Positions 34,004-49,000 of a stretch of DNA of 64,000 bases are shown here, one piece after another (position 1 is the first letter of the stretch; every line of letters begins with the position of its first letter). The notes below the pieces were generated by a model that was not told where the DNA came from, made no database searches, and worked only from the letters and a program-made list of their open reading frames with translations. The DNA is from Leptidea sinapis (lineage: Eukaryota; Arthropoda; Insecta; Lepidoptera; Pieridae), in contig NC_066297.1 in NCBI RefSeq assembly GCF_905404315.1, positions 4,216,001 through 4,280,000 of the forward strand. Reading direction: 5' to 3'. Both the position numbers and the translations under genes were made by a program.

Positions 34004-37000
34004 TTATTCCACCATAATGGCTGGTGTAACTTCATGGCTACTAGATGAGAAGGTGGAAGTGGCCCAGCCACTCAGCCAGTACAGCAGCAGCCCCCAGAAC
34101 AGACACCGGGTGACCAGATCCACGAACCACATACTGAAAAAGAAATACATATACGAATTATATAATATTTATATCCTGTACGATCGTGGTCGCTAACTAT
34201 GGCCCTCATGAGGAAGCTCATTGTCGCTCAGGAGTGATGGGTATGCTCGGAGTTTCCCTGCGAGATCGAATCAGAAATGAGGAGATCCGTAGGAGAACCA
34301 AGTCACCGACATAGCCCAGTGGTTTTGAAAAAGTACCGGAAGACGTTGCGTTGGTAGGCTCCCCACAAGATGGACCGACGATCTGGTCAAGATCGCCGGA
34401 ACACGTTGGGTGAGGGCAGCGCAGGACCAGTCGTCATGGCGATCTTTTGGGGAGGCCTTTGTTCAGCATTTCACGTCTTCGGACGGCTGAAATAATGATG
34501 AAGATGATACGATCGTCTTGACTCTGTGTTGTAAGGGCTTTAGACACAACATATGTCAAGGAGAGTATTCAGAGAAATTGGTCGGTTGATTAAAACAATA
34601 GGATTTTTACTACCGGACATGGCAAAACGTGAAACTATCACACCACGTCAATATCTGACCTTCAACAATATGACCCTGCATGGATTGCGAGATAAATCTT
34701 CAATTCAATTGCATTTAATTATGTGCGGTGTAAACAAAAAATAATAATTAGTATGACTTAAGAAAATGACATTATCATCATTCTGAAGGGCGCCGTACCT
34801 AGTGAAATTACTGGGCAAATAAGGGGCAAATTATACTTGATCTCTTATGTCTCAAGGTGACGAGCACAATTGTAGCGCCGATCACAATTTGTGAGGTTTG
34901 CAATAATCCTGAGCAGCACTGCATTGTAATGGCCAGGGCGTAACAATTCCCAACAGCTGAACGTCCTGCTCGTGTAGTCCTTTATTTTCATAAAAAAATT
35001 CACCACAAGCATTTTCATTTATCCGAGTGAACAGATAGGGATTCCATCTCTATCTTTTCTTAATTCAAAATATATTTAAATCTCAAACTATTCATTTCAT
35101 TGTAAGATTATTTTCGCTGTAAGAAGGACTACAACGATGAAACTATTATTATAGCTTGACAGAGTAAGTATTATCAAACAAAATAGCTAAAAAAAGCAAG
35201 CGAAAACCAATTTTGTAAATATTTCTACATTATTTTACAGCGCCATCTCTTGTTTCTTTTCAATAATACTTGAGGAATCCACAGTGTTATGGTGTGTAAG
35301 TTTTTTTTAAGAAACGGATCTCTAATGCTTCTATTGAAGCCTCACATGTTCATATGTCTCCTGGCAGCTGGAAGCGTGTCCTCGTACTCCTTCAGGATGA
35401 ACACTCGCGCCGCTCGGATGCAGTCCTCGAAGTACTTGGAGATGTCCAGACCTGAACAGAAGCATAATAATATAAATATTGGCAGGAGCCATGACATTAA
35501 TGGAAACTTAAAACTATGAAACAACAATAATTTTAATATTGTAGTATCAGTAAATTTTTGAAAACAGCTGATATTTTAACGGGTGAATTTTCGATTGAAA
35601 ATAAGGGTTCTTTTCCGATATTTGAGTCAAAATAAGATAAAAAATAAATATTTCAATTCAAATAAATTAGAGTGTATTTGGGACATAAAAAGGTAACTTT
35701 TTACAATATTTTGTGATTTTTTTTTGTAAAAGATAAAAATAAAAAACCATAAACTTGGTTTTTTGAATTTTTCACATAAACTTTGAGTTTATGTGAAACA
35801 AGTGTGAATACAAAAGTTGTAGATCTCTTTTTTGTTTCCTACAACTGTGCCATTTAATTTTTTGCCATAGCACTTGTAGTTTTGTCGGAAATCGAATCAA
35901 ACCGTTTTTTACCCTAAAACACCTCCCCTTTTCCACTTCCCGACCTCAGATCGCCCGTAATTTATTTTTCCTTTAATTTTTTTATATTCTCATCTTTTTC
36001 CAATGGGTTTCATCCTACTATTATTTTTTTTCACTTTTTATAATTTTCAAAGGTTTTGGCACTCGTCTAATATAATTTTAACAAATCATGGAATATTGCA
36101 ATAATATTATTATTATTCAGTTCATAATCCATAAAAAACTTCACTGCTTTTATGACTTTGCTCGCTCACGAAATGCCAATTTCGGTAGGCGTGGTCGAAG
36201 GTGAAAGAACCCTCAGGTGATCACCCACTGGTGAGATCAGGTTTTGGCACACACTGACCTTAAAGACCTCACTGAATGAGATGGATGTTAATATTGGTAA
36301 CTGAGATGTAAGCCTTTCACAAAGAGAACCTTGAGTAACAAACATTTATATGTTTCCGTAGGTAATCCTGTTACATAGAGCTTACTTAGACTTTGCTTAG
36401 ACTTTACTTGCGTAAAACTTTGCTTTGCTTTTTAAATGTATAAGCATTACTGCTTCCCGGCGCCGTAGCTAGTGAAATTACTGGGCAAATAAGACTTAAC
36501 ATCTTACGTCTCAAGATGACGAGCGCAGATGTAGTGCCGCTCAGAATTTTTGGGGTTTTTCAAGAATTCTGAGCGGCACTGCATTGTAATGGGCAGGGCG
36601 TATTAATTACCATCAGCTTATTTTCATTAAAAAAAAAACTTGTACAATAACCATCAGCTGAATGTCCTGCTCGTTTCGACCCGTATTTTCATAAAAAAAT
36701 AATGAGGTTTTCACGACAGTTCCACCTTCGCACGACACGCCATGAATTAGGATATCATCCCCACCATCGGGATGTGTGGCGGTCCTCCACAGTGCGGTTT
36801 TCAAGGAGCTTTCTTCCACGTACTACAAAGCTGTGGAATGAGCTTCCTTGTGCGGTGTTTCCGGGACGATACGACATGGGTACCTTCAAAAAAAGCGCGT
36901 ACACCTTCCTTAAAGGCCGGCAACGCTCTTGTGATTCCTCTGGTGTTGCAAGAGAATGTGGGCGGCGGTGATCACTTTACACCAGTTGACCCGTACGCTC

Positions 37001-40000
37001 GTTTGTCCTCCTATTCCATAATAAAATAAAATAAAGTAAAGTAAGAGTCAACTCACCGACAGCGTCGCATTTGTAGTCCCGTCTCTCTCTCTCGTTGAGT
37101 TTCTGTCTCACGGTCTGCGCGATGTCCGACTTGAAGTCCCACTGGTTGTTGGTGTAGTACTCGAACACGTCGAACCCCTTGCTGATGCGACGATGGACCC
37201 GCATCAACCTGACAGATACGATCTTTAAGTTACCTTAGATCATAGTTTCTCAACCTTATTTTGCTCACCGCCCACTTTGAGAATATGTTTTTTTCTAGAG
37301 TATTTTCGTGTATTTCTTGCCTTTTAAGACTATATTTTTTAATCTACCCACGCCCCATCTGCGCCATCTCAATGCCCCCATATTTCTCTGGGTCTTCTAT
37401 TACCCCCCGGAAGTCTCAAACGCCCACAAGGGTGCGTTATCGCCCACGTTGAGAACCTATGCCTTAGATCAATACCACCCATTTATTTTAAATATTTCTT
37501 TGTTATTAGTAATTTATATTATTCGGTTACATGTCTTGTTTTATTTAAGTTTACTTAATTCTAGTTTTGAACTGTGAGTATTGTTTCATAATTATATTTT
37601 CGTGCACAATTTTATATCTGTTCATTTTTTTTTTTTGTAAGATTTAATTTTTTTTTTATGTTTTTTTGCGTAGCAACTTACAAATAGGTGTCTGCAGAAT
37701 ACCAGCATTGTGGCTAGTTTCACAACATAAAGCTGAGCAGAGGACCATTTGGTTCAAAGTTTATATCTATTTGTGTGATTATTATTTTAAACTAGCTGGC
37801 CCGACATACGTTGTTCTGTATATATAATAAATAAAATAATGTTTTTATATGATTTTGTCAATAATATATCATAACATCAAAAATTACTTCGTAAAATATG
37901 CACCCTGCTGTCGTAATGAAATTGTTTCACAGCACAACTGTCAAACCGAGCGTCAATAAATTCTCTCATAGAAATTATGTATGGACACATCAAAGGAAAA
38001 ACAAATTTGTTGTTTTTATTTAATTTAGCAGCATTTTCCTATTTATTCACCTTTTAAACCTTCTCTGGACTTCCACAAATAATTCAAGACCAAAATTAGC
38101 CAAATCGGTCCAGCTGTTCTCGAAAACTCGAGAGTTTTAGCGAGACTAACAAACAGCAATTCATTTTTATATATATAGATAGAAGATATATTTTATTTCT
38201 TTCATTAAGTCTTGTTATATCAGGATATAGGGTACCTACACAGGTTTATATCCCAAACAGAAGAGCAGCGTATCAACGAACAACGCTGGCAGCCAGTGGA
38301 AGAAGAATGCGCAGATGTTGTGGTAGAGGCGGGAATGCTTCATGGAGCCGCCAGGGTACCTGCAGATGACCAACACTTTAAATTACTTGAAATCAAATTC
38401 AAATACTTTTATTCAAAATATAATTTCAAAATCGATTAAATAAATCTAATTTCAAAAAATTTTACATTAACATTTGCCACATGTTCCGTAAAATATACCC
38501 CTTGTAAGAACGGGCGCAAGAAACTCAGTGGGTTTCTCTTTAAAAAAAATAATTGCATTAAAATTTTATTCATCCACTTACTTGTCTGAGGATGGTCGCT
38601 CCATACCCAAGGAGTGGTATTATTAAGAAAGTTATTTGTGCTTAGTAGATCACACAAAAGCAATTTGATTTTAGCAACAAATGTATTTTGTTTACTCCCT
38701 TTTAGTTTATATTATTCCTTATTTGTTCCTTGTGTTAATATTAAAATATTCACGATTTTTTGGAAATTTGCTAATGTGCCTATTTATGTACATTATCAAG
38801 AAGATATTGAGTTTTTCAAATAGTAATTGCGCAATAGCCAACTTCTACGGCACAAACATCGCGATTTTGACTGCACTGTCCCAAAATAATACATTAAAGT
38901 CTTTTTTACATTTATCGAAATAACTATGCTGGGCGAGCTGTGAATGACCACCGACTCAACTTTAACCGAAGTAGTCAATGATGTTCTATACATATAAAAA
39001 ATTACGAAAGCCGAAATATGGAAGAAGCGACAAATTATACCATACTGAGATTTGAATGCTATATCTATACATTGGCGCATTTACTTCAGTTGTTTAAAAT
39101 ATTCTTGGTCAAAATGCAGCAAAGTAAAACATTTATTCACTTCAGATTTGATTCAAAGAGTGAGAATTAACACAACACTAGGGACTACTATTAGGCTATT
39201 ACTATATACTACTATATATACTACTATTTAGGCACAATTTTGCCGTTGCGCTATCAGACTGCGAATGATATGTACTTGTATGTGTATAGAAAAAGATAAT
39301 TTTGTGAGTGTAATTAAATAATTTGTTTCCGTTTTTGTATAAGCTAAATAGTCAATACTATCTGCCCCAGTATCAAATCAACGTGGCGCTAATATCTCTG
39401 CTTACCAGACAACTCCGTTGAGCGGCACTCTGTTCATGATGATCTCCCGGCCGGCGTCAATCATCTCTATCCACGTCACCTTGATCTCCGCCGACGACGT
39501 GAAGTTGATGACGTTAGACTTCGTGTCTCTAACAGATTAAAACAAGTAAAATATTATCACCATTATAGAGGAAATCACAATATTGCCATTTTCTAAGATT
39601 AACAAACTATGTTTTGATCTAAGAAAAGCTTTTAATAAAAAGGATCATGATATTTTAACAAAATGAATGGAACCACTAAGGTATGGGATCTAACCATATA
39701 CATTTATTTATAGCCAATAATACTTATTGGTAATTGTTATTAAGATGACAGTATTATAACCAGAACTGCGTATAGGATGCGCCCAAGTATCAAAATCAGG
39801 CCCCTTTTTCCTTACTATCTTTTCATAAACCTGCGTATTACAATAATTATATAAATTAACCTAAATAATAAGTAAAATTATAATAAATTAATTAAGCTTA
39901 ATGGGATTCTCTTGCTTGTTGTGAGTGACATGATAACCTGGAAAATAGGATTGACGTTCTTCTGCTCTCATGTTTATGAAAAATTTTTAGCGGTCAGTGT

Positions 40001-43000
40001 GTGCCAGATGGACACGTGGAAAGGCTTAGGGGACAGCTGTTGCAGGTAAATCCCCGCACCAAAACCAATCTAACCTTTCACAGCCGCTTTGCGAAATTTA
40101 AGCGACCTCGCACATGGGATTGACTTGTTTTAGTTTAGGATAGTTGAAGTTTTTTAACTGCTTTTTCTTTAAGTGCCTCTTCAGTCATTAATGGGTGTTT
40201 GCTTTTTTTAATACGCCCCTACCACCAGTAAGAGATAAAAGAAAATGTGACGGAGCCAATTCCGGTCTACTCCCAGATCTTTCACAGCCAGGAGTTCCTT
40301 CTCTGCCTAGGGAATCTCTTTCCCTTCCACCTTACCCATATCGATGCCGAAGCTATAATATAAATGTTGGCACATGGCCGAGATATACTAAATATTTAGA
40401 TCTAAAGTTAAGCCTCTTTCGCAATAAGAAGGCTGGTCGGGATAGATAGAGGCTTTATTAAGTAATATTATCAAAATTCATGTTGTGTATACTCATGCTT
40501 CGATATCTTAACATTCAACGGTGACTCACCCACACTCCAAGTAGTTCCACGCGGTAATCATGATTCCGTTGATAAAGATGTCAACGGGCAGATAGTCGGC
40601 GTAGCTGTTGCCCTTGCAGTACATCGTCCGGATCACACCCTTACCAGCTCCTGGACATCATTTGACATTTAGTTGACGGTTTTCTGTTTTTTTTTAGAAG
40701 AGAGGTCAAACGAGCCTACGGGTCAAATCAAGTGATTGATGGTCAGTGATCCCCGCGGCAGGAATCAGGTGAAACAGCTCTTCGGAACACTCCCCGTGAT
40801 AAATGCGGTAGAAGACACACAAAAAAGCGACGTCTGTAAGCAACGCCAGCTTATAACGATAACAGTTTTATGAGTTACATATATGTATTATTAATTCCGC
40901 TATTTATTATAATTATGATTTTGGGATTAAGAAGCACTTAAATCGTAGGGCTTTTTGTGCCACCTGCGCCTGCGCACCTGCTCTCAACTCCCAATGCCTA
41001 AAAATTAGATGTGAAAAATCGAGTCTACTAACTAGGAAACGTGTTACTATGCCCAAATTATGTCCTTAGGATCTATTACTATTAAGAGGCGTAAGGCCCT
41101 TAGGGGGTTTAGGCAGTGCACGTCCTCTGCTCTGAGTGAAGATATTTTAAGACACCCCAGGCTGGTTCTTGCAATGGCTTCGCATTCCAGAAGGATGTGT
41201 TTGGGATCTTCAGCGGCTTCGCAGCAGAATCTGCACAGGTTTGATTCACTGAGACCCATTCTAGCTTGCAATGTCCGGAGATTTACTCCGTGAGGGCTCT
41301 CAGTTGTCTCCTGTCCAAGTTTATGCATTAAGATTATTATTCTACCTATTGAATACACTTAAAGCTCAACCACACGAGGGTAGTCTCAGTCTCAGTGCGG
41401 CAACCAACATATCCTGAGGATGCTTCGCGTAGAGGCAGAAGCAGAGTTTTACGTTAACGATTAACACGGTCGTAATGTCGAGGTTTCAGCGTTAGCCGAT
41501 TCTTCGATTGAGGACGTTATGCCTCCTACTCGGTTAAGTCTTGGTAAGTCTTTTATTGGGTGATGTATATACTTGTACAATATGATCCCAGAAAATGTAC
41601 AAATCAAATATGTTACGAAATTTAAAATAATTATTAAAAAACGTTTGTATGGTAAAGGTTACTATAACATAAATTACTTTCTCAATGACACTACAGATTG
41701 GGATAGGAGCGACCCTCAGGCTATATAATAATACGTTTAATTGTACAATATTACTTTGTAAACATATTTTGTTTTATGAAAAAAAAAGTCCGCTGAGTTT
41801 GTTGCGCCCATTCTTCTCAGGTCTGAGGCATTCGTTTTGGAATGGATGGTAGTATTTGACTTTCAATAAGTGATGTCACATCCTATTTTGAATAAAAATT
41901 TTGAATTTGTAGATTTCTGGTAAATGTAAATTAACGCTCTACTCACCAATAAGCAGGCCGGTGGGTCCGTTGATGTTGTCAGTCCATCCCGGAACTGGCT
42001 CCTGCCATATTGGTATCACTGCACAATAAGACAAAAACCATGTGAACAATTACGTACACGAATCAAATAGAAATTGAAATATTATATTTATTTACCATAG
42101 GGAGTGACAATAACATTAGCACATAGATTATAGACCAGAGTCGATAATTTTTGAAAGCATTAAAAATAATAGGAGGACGAGAATATAACAAATATGATAG
42201 GAAAAATAAAATACGGGTGATTTGAGGTCAGGAAGTGGAAAAAAAGGGGGGGGGGGGGTGTTTAAGAGTAAAAAGCTGTTTATCTCGATTTCCGGTGAAA
42301 CTACAAATGCTATGGATTTCCAGTGGGTTCCATCCTACAAATTTTTTTTCACTTTTATCATTTTCAAAAGGCTTCAGCACTGGTCTATTCAGGATTGGTC
42401 TCCGCTGCCAACTAGATACAGCAACTAAAACCACACCGAAGTTATGTGTCTTTTTTTAATGTCCCTTTTTCGTTTCATCGACTTTCAAATTACAACGATG
42501 CTAAAGCAATTTTCACTTCAAAAGTCTTAAATTTACCGATGGAGGGTCGCAGGATGATGACAGGAATGTCCTGCATGGCTTCCACCGCCAGCGCCTCGCC
42601 CAGGGCCTTGGTGAACGCGTACGAGTTGGGCAGCTTACTGAGCAACCTGAGAATGTACGATAAATTGTTGAATCTTTTATCAAACATGGGCTGGGAAAAT
42701 AGGACAAGTGAAGAAACTGGCAGATGTCCCACCTTATATGATTTCACTCAGAATTATTCACAATACAACCTAATCCGTACTATTAGCCCTGTCGCCCAGT
42801 GGTTACCCTGCCTACTGAGCTATAAGTCCTGGGTTTGATTCCCGGTAGGTGTAAACATTTATATGATGAATGTCTGTTTCAGAGTCATGGATGTTTATTA
42901 GTAGTTATGCATGCTAAGTAAGTATATTGTATTAAATATATCGTTATCTTGGACCTATCGTTTGGGGCAAGATTAGATACAAGTGTAAAAATAATATTAT

Positions 43001-46000
43001 TATTAGGCATAATTCACTTAAATCATTTACTTACTAACAAAAGGCATAAAAGGCATTTATTTTCTCAAATTTGATTGATGAAGCTGCGCAAGAAACTCTC
43101 CAAACATTCTTTTTTTGCACTCTTTTCAATCTTCTTCTTCTTATCGAGTCGACGGTCACCTCAAATACGGGCAGCCCAAGAAGTCGCAACCGTGATAGCT
43201 CGGTCGGTAGCCTCGTGTAGCTCCTCCTACTCTTTTCAATAAAATACACGGTATTGTACTGTGTTTGTTAATATACAATATTGTGTTGTGTGTATTCGAT
43301 GGAGGAGCTCATTGTTATTGATATAAAGTAATCACAATCTAGTCCCGGGCTGTCCACTTAGAATTAGATATTCAGCTGTGAAGTAGTAAGATTTAAAACA
43401 GAGCCAATGCCTGAACAGTGGCTGGGACTTTATTGTAGAAGTGTATACATTTACCCTTAAAGCTATTATGTATCTTATGAAGCCTACTAGAGTTAGTTAC
43501 AAGCAATCCCTTATTTCTAGTGTTATAATAATGAAAATCACTATTAAGAGCAAAAAGGTGACGATTTTTGTGAACATATATTAAATTTTCATAAATGTAC
43601 TGACAATAAACAGTTATAATATTTATTTCTTTAAATTTTTCTTTGAGAGACTGTCTATAACCAAGCTGATATATAGCACGAACAGCTCTCTTTTGCAGAG
43701 CAAACACTATATCAATGTCAGCAGCATGACCCCATAGTAATATACCGTACGTCATGATGCTGTGAAAATAACTAAAGTACACTAATCTAGCGGTCGCAAC
43801 ATTCGTGTACTCTCTAATCTTTCTAACTGCATATGCCGCAGAGCTGAGTCTATCTGCTAGATGGGTAATATGTGGACCCCACTGAAGCTTTTTATCTAAC
43901 GTGATACCCAGGAAGACCGTAGTGTCCACAAGTTCCAATCTCTGGTCATTTATAAGTACGTTGGTTTGTACCTCCGCTGTGTTTGGTGTAATGAACCGTA
44001 AACACTTTGTTTTTTTACTGTTTAAGTGCAGATTATTCGTCTCAAACCAACGCACTATCTTTGAGAGTGCATTGCTTACCTCGTCATCAATATCCGCACG
44101 TCGCTTCACTTTAAAAATAAGTGAAGTATCATCAGCAAACAATACAATCTCATGGCTATCATCCACCACAAACGGTAGATCGTTAATATATATAAGAAAC
44201 AAGAAAGGACCGAGAATAGAACCCTGTGGAACACCTATTCGCACAGGTTTACCCGAAGACCGTTTGCCATTTACATCGACTATCTGAACTCTTTCGCTTA
44301 AATATGATTTTAACAGATTTAGGGCTCTATTTTTCACTCCATAATGCTTTAGTTTTAGGAGTAAAGTTTCATGGTGGACGCAGTCAAATGCTTTTGACAA
44401 ATCACAAAAAATGCCCAATGCATCCTGTGACTCTTCCCAGGCGTCAAAGATGTGCTCAATGAGTCTAGTACCCGCATTAATTGTTGATAAACCCCTAGTG
44501 AAACCAAACTGATTTTTGTTCATTAATTTACAAAAATGCATTTGTAGCTGTTGAAGCAAAAGTTTTTCAAAAATTTTACTAAAAACAGGCAGCACTGAAA
44601 TAGGTCTGAAATTAGCAGGGTCAAAAGAACTGCCCGATTTAAACAAAGGTATAACTTTGCTGTATTTCATGAGGTCAGGGAACACACCCTCATCTATGCA
44701 TTCATTAAATATTATTGCTAATTCAGGTGCTATAATGTCAAGTATGTATTTAACAATATTAGTCGAATGGCCCCATAGGTCTTTTGTATTTTTTAGGTTA
44801 ATTAATTTGAAGATTTTTATTATATCGCTACCTGTAACATACTTAAATTTCAAGTCAGTAGAAGATACTGGTACGTGTAATTTAAGCATATCATATGCTG
44901 CTTTTGGCGAAGCGTTAAGGTATTTGGTCGTGACAATCGGGATTTCGGAGAAGTATTTATCAAATTCATTTGCAATTTCTATTTCCGAATTTATAACGCG
45001 ATTATTAATATTTAAACAGATAGAGGTGTTACGGCAATTCGATCTACCAGTTTCATTGTTAATTACACTCCAAGTCGCTTTTACTTTATTATTACTGTTT
45101 TTAATTTTATCTGCAATGATACGTGTTTTCGCTTCATGACAAACTATTTTAAAAAGCTTGGAGTATTTTTTTACATATATTTTAAATTCTTCACTATTAT
45201 TGTAATGTTTCTCATAATAAAGGTCATATAAGCGTTTACGACTTTTGTGGATACCCATTGTTGCCCAATCATTAAAACTATGTTTGTTGTTTACTGTCAC
45301 CGTTACTGGAGTAAAAATCCTGTCAAATTCCTCACAGAAGGAATTGAAGACTAAGTTATAGTGAAAATTGGCAGTTTCACCACAGTGTAAAAATGGTATC
45401 GTATTTACCAAATTATTTCTAAACCTCTCAAGACGGCTACCCGTAACTGGTATAATCGTCACCTTTTTTGGTCTGACATTGTCCAATCTTGTATTTACTT
45501 TTATAAGTTGCCCACTATGGTCGGACTGAAGATTATTAATTATGAGTTTACTAGTAATAGTAACATCTGTAAAAATATTATCTAAACAGGTTGCTGTTGT
45601 AGAAGTGATTCTAGTAGGTTCCCAAAATACATTGAACAAATTAAAACTTTGAAATAAATTTTTAAGGCTAGTACAATTGGCCGAAGGTTCAAGCAAGTTT
45701 ATATTAAAATCTCCACACACTATAATTGACTTGCTAGATTTGCTAAATTTTGATAGTACCTCCTACATTCTATGTTGGAATTGTTCATATGATGCAGTGG
45801 GGGGGCGGTATACACTTACAATAATAAATTGCTCTAGTTCTATACAAGCTATCTCAATTAGTTGTTCTATAGAGAGATTAACAATATCTCTTCTATTTTT
45901 ACATTTTAATCTATTATTAATAATAATTAGGGAACCTCCATGTATTGCCCTACTTCTACAAAACGAACTGACTACTTTATGTTCTCTAAAACTAAACTGG

Positions 46001-49000
46001 AGCTGATGACTCTTACGCCAATGTTCTGTAATACATAATATATCTATATTACAGCAGCTCAAATTCTAATTCAGTTCAGTTCAATTTCTAATTCCTTACT
46101 TGAGATACCTTGTATATTCTGGTGAACAATATTTATGAGCTTTATATTATGATTATCTATAGCAGTAACATTTATATTTGGTGAATGTTGCCTATTTTGT
46201 ATGATATTGCAAGAGTTGTCCTCCCTTGTCAAATAACTTAATTTAAATTAATTGAAGAAAAATCTTCATTGTTATATTTTTGTACATTAGTACTAATACA
46301 TTCCCCAATAGGGGCTTGTATGTCGATTATTTTACAATTTTGCCTAATAGAGGCATGTTTATTAAATAATACTACAGAGGAAGTAGTTTGTTGACTAAGA
46401 CAATAAGCTACTAAAGTAGCCAGCTGTCGCTTAACTCTAAATGGTAGGTATAGGTTACCATTGGTTATTTTCATTTTATAATTAATGAATTTAGGGCTAG
46501 GCCCACACATAAATAGGAATAATACAACTCATAAATACTTTAATTATATCACAACGCTTTACCGTATCGTTGCCGTTCATTCTATCATTTACTTTCACAC
46601 CTCTTAATGTCGTCATTATATTCATTTCAATGCACCGTGACCGCATATAATCCAGCACGCTACCATTGCCACGAAACAATTGATTAATTATTGTTACTTG
46701 TCGGTGTCTGTTATATCCAATTAAAATTTTAACTTTTGATTGCCTCATTTTTACTATAACCTAAATGACTTTCTTAATGATACCACAGATTGGGAATGAA
46801 GCAACCGCCCTCAGGCTTTTAAATAATAATTTTTTAACACACTTGCTCGTAGAGTGAGCCATAATATTATAAGCACATAAGTACATTAAGGAATTTGCTA
46901 GAAACTGTGAAAATTATAATGTTAAGTCGAGTTAGTATAAGTCTTTTATTGGGCGATGTATATGCTTATACAATATGATCCCAGAAAATGTATAAAACAA
47001 AAGTAATAACGATATTCAAAAGAATTGTTAAAAATCTTTGTGTGGTTAAGGTTACTATAACATAAATGACTTTTTTAATGATACCACGGAATGGGTGGTA
47101 GTTTTTGAATTACAATAAGTGATGTCACATCCACAATTTGAATAAAACACTAGTGCATAATAGAATTAACCCTAAAAAGTAAAGTTACTATCAAACTGCA
47201 ACTTATATGAGAGTATAATAATAATATTGCACACTTTTATACAAATTATTATGCCCTAAACTAGGCATAGCCTGTACTATGGGTACAAGAAATGATATAT
47301 TTAATACACATTGTACTTACTTAAACATACATAAATACATAAAATCCATGACTCGGAAACAAACATCCATATTCATCAGATTCGAACCCGAGACCTCTAT
47401 TTAGTTAGGGTCACTAACCATTCGGCTATCAGGGTCGTCTGTTTATAGTAAACAGATCATTTTCAATTTAATCGGGTAATACAGTCTTTTGTAACAATAA
47501 AATAGCTTATGCTGAAAATCTGTTTGATATTTTTGGAATAAATAAATGTATCCCTAATTAAGACGAATAAAAATTTATTATTATCAAATTATTTAAAATT
47601 CACAATAACTTGTTACAAAATATATGTGCATTTTATCACTAACATTATAGTTTTGAAGTAGGCTGTAGGGTGTATGAAATCAATAACCTAACATTTGGCG
47701 CGCGCTAAAAAATACTTGCGCGCCATTTCTAATCATTTTCTTCATATTTGTTTGTTTGATTATACAATATGTTTGTTTTTTCCTTGCAAGTGTGTCGATA
47801 ATTTGCGTATAACTCGTGAGAAATTTGCTCATTACACCGGCGGTTGCGGGTTGCAGCCCGAGCCGCAGGCGAGGGCGTAAATAAGCCGAGTGTGTGTTCA
47901 TTATTCATAAATCTTGGGGCTTTCTAACTCACCAGTTCGTTAGGTTCGAATTGTTCAAATAATTTAGGCATAACTTATTTTCGCTATTAGTCGTTCGTTG
48001 ATGGCTACAATATGGAACAGTATTGTTGGAGATGCTTACTTGGGGGTGATCGCGGCAATAGTGTCGTCGTCCATCCACTCCATGGCGTCGATGATGCGGT
48101 GCGGGTCTGCGGGTGGAGGGTAGGCGCGCTCCTCCAGGAGCTTCTCGTGGAGATGGCAGTAGGCCGTCGAGATGTGGATGTGAAGCTGGAACCAAACAAC
48201 ACCATCTGCTTAACTCACTTCACTCTTAACCAGCAACCAATAAATAAATATTGGGATGAGATATTTGCAGAAAGGTGTTTTTGGTACGTATAATTAACTC
48301 TAGACAAATGAATTTGTACTAATCTTATCCTTAAAGGGTTCGCACATATTTATAATAGCCAAAATGTTTCTAAGAAGGCACATTGTCAGTTTATGGCGAG
48401 GAAAATATTGGTATGCTTGGGTCAACATGAGCAGAGAGGGTGGATGGAATTGACAGAAATGCTGGGGTAGTTCGGTCATGTAGAGAGGTTTGGTGGAAGA
48501 AGTTTGCCTGCACAAATATAAAAGTTGAACATGGCTCTAGACATAACAACATTCCACAAGGTTTTACGGGTGGAAGAAACCAAACAACTCACATACTGCA
48601 AGATTTTCCCACCCTTTTGGGAGCAAAGTGTGGTTTTGTATATGTAAACATTTTTAATCATCTTCTCCTCGTGACCTGAAAATCTCAACATAAGGAATGT
48701 TTAGAGCTGCCAATACATCTTGTTTAACTCTATATCCATTTCTAATCACACTAATAATGGATTAAATCATTCTTCAATTACCTTCAGATGTTTACATTGC
48801 CGTGCCAGTTCCAAGACAAGTTTGGTCCCGCGAACGTTCAGCAATACCGCCTTCTTCATCTCCTCGTCGAATCTGAAGTGAAAATTTTAATATTTCAGAA
48901 ACGGCAAGATGAATGTAATTAGCGTTTTTTTTTTACGAAAATAAAGTACGAGATGATCAGGACGTTCAGCTGACGCCCTGCCCATTACAATGCAGTGCCG

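Noticed and set aside
33900..34196. 98-codon plus-strand ORF
   Set aside because: It overlaps the last FAR-B exon on the opposite strand; the minus-strand frame joins perfectly to the gene.
44657..45139. 160-codon plus-strand ORF
   Set aside because: Shadow of the LINE reverse transcriptase on the opposite strand.
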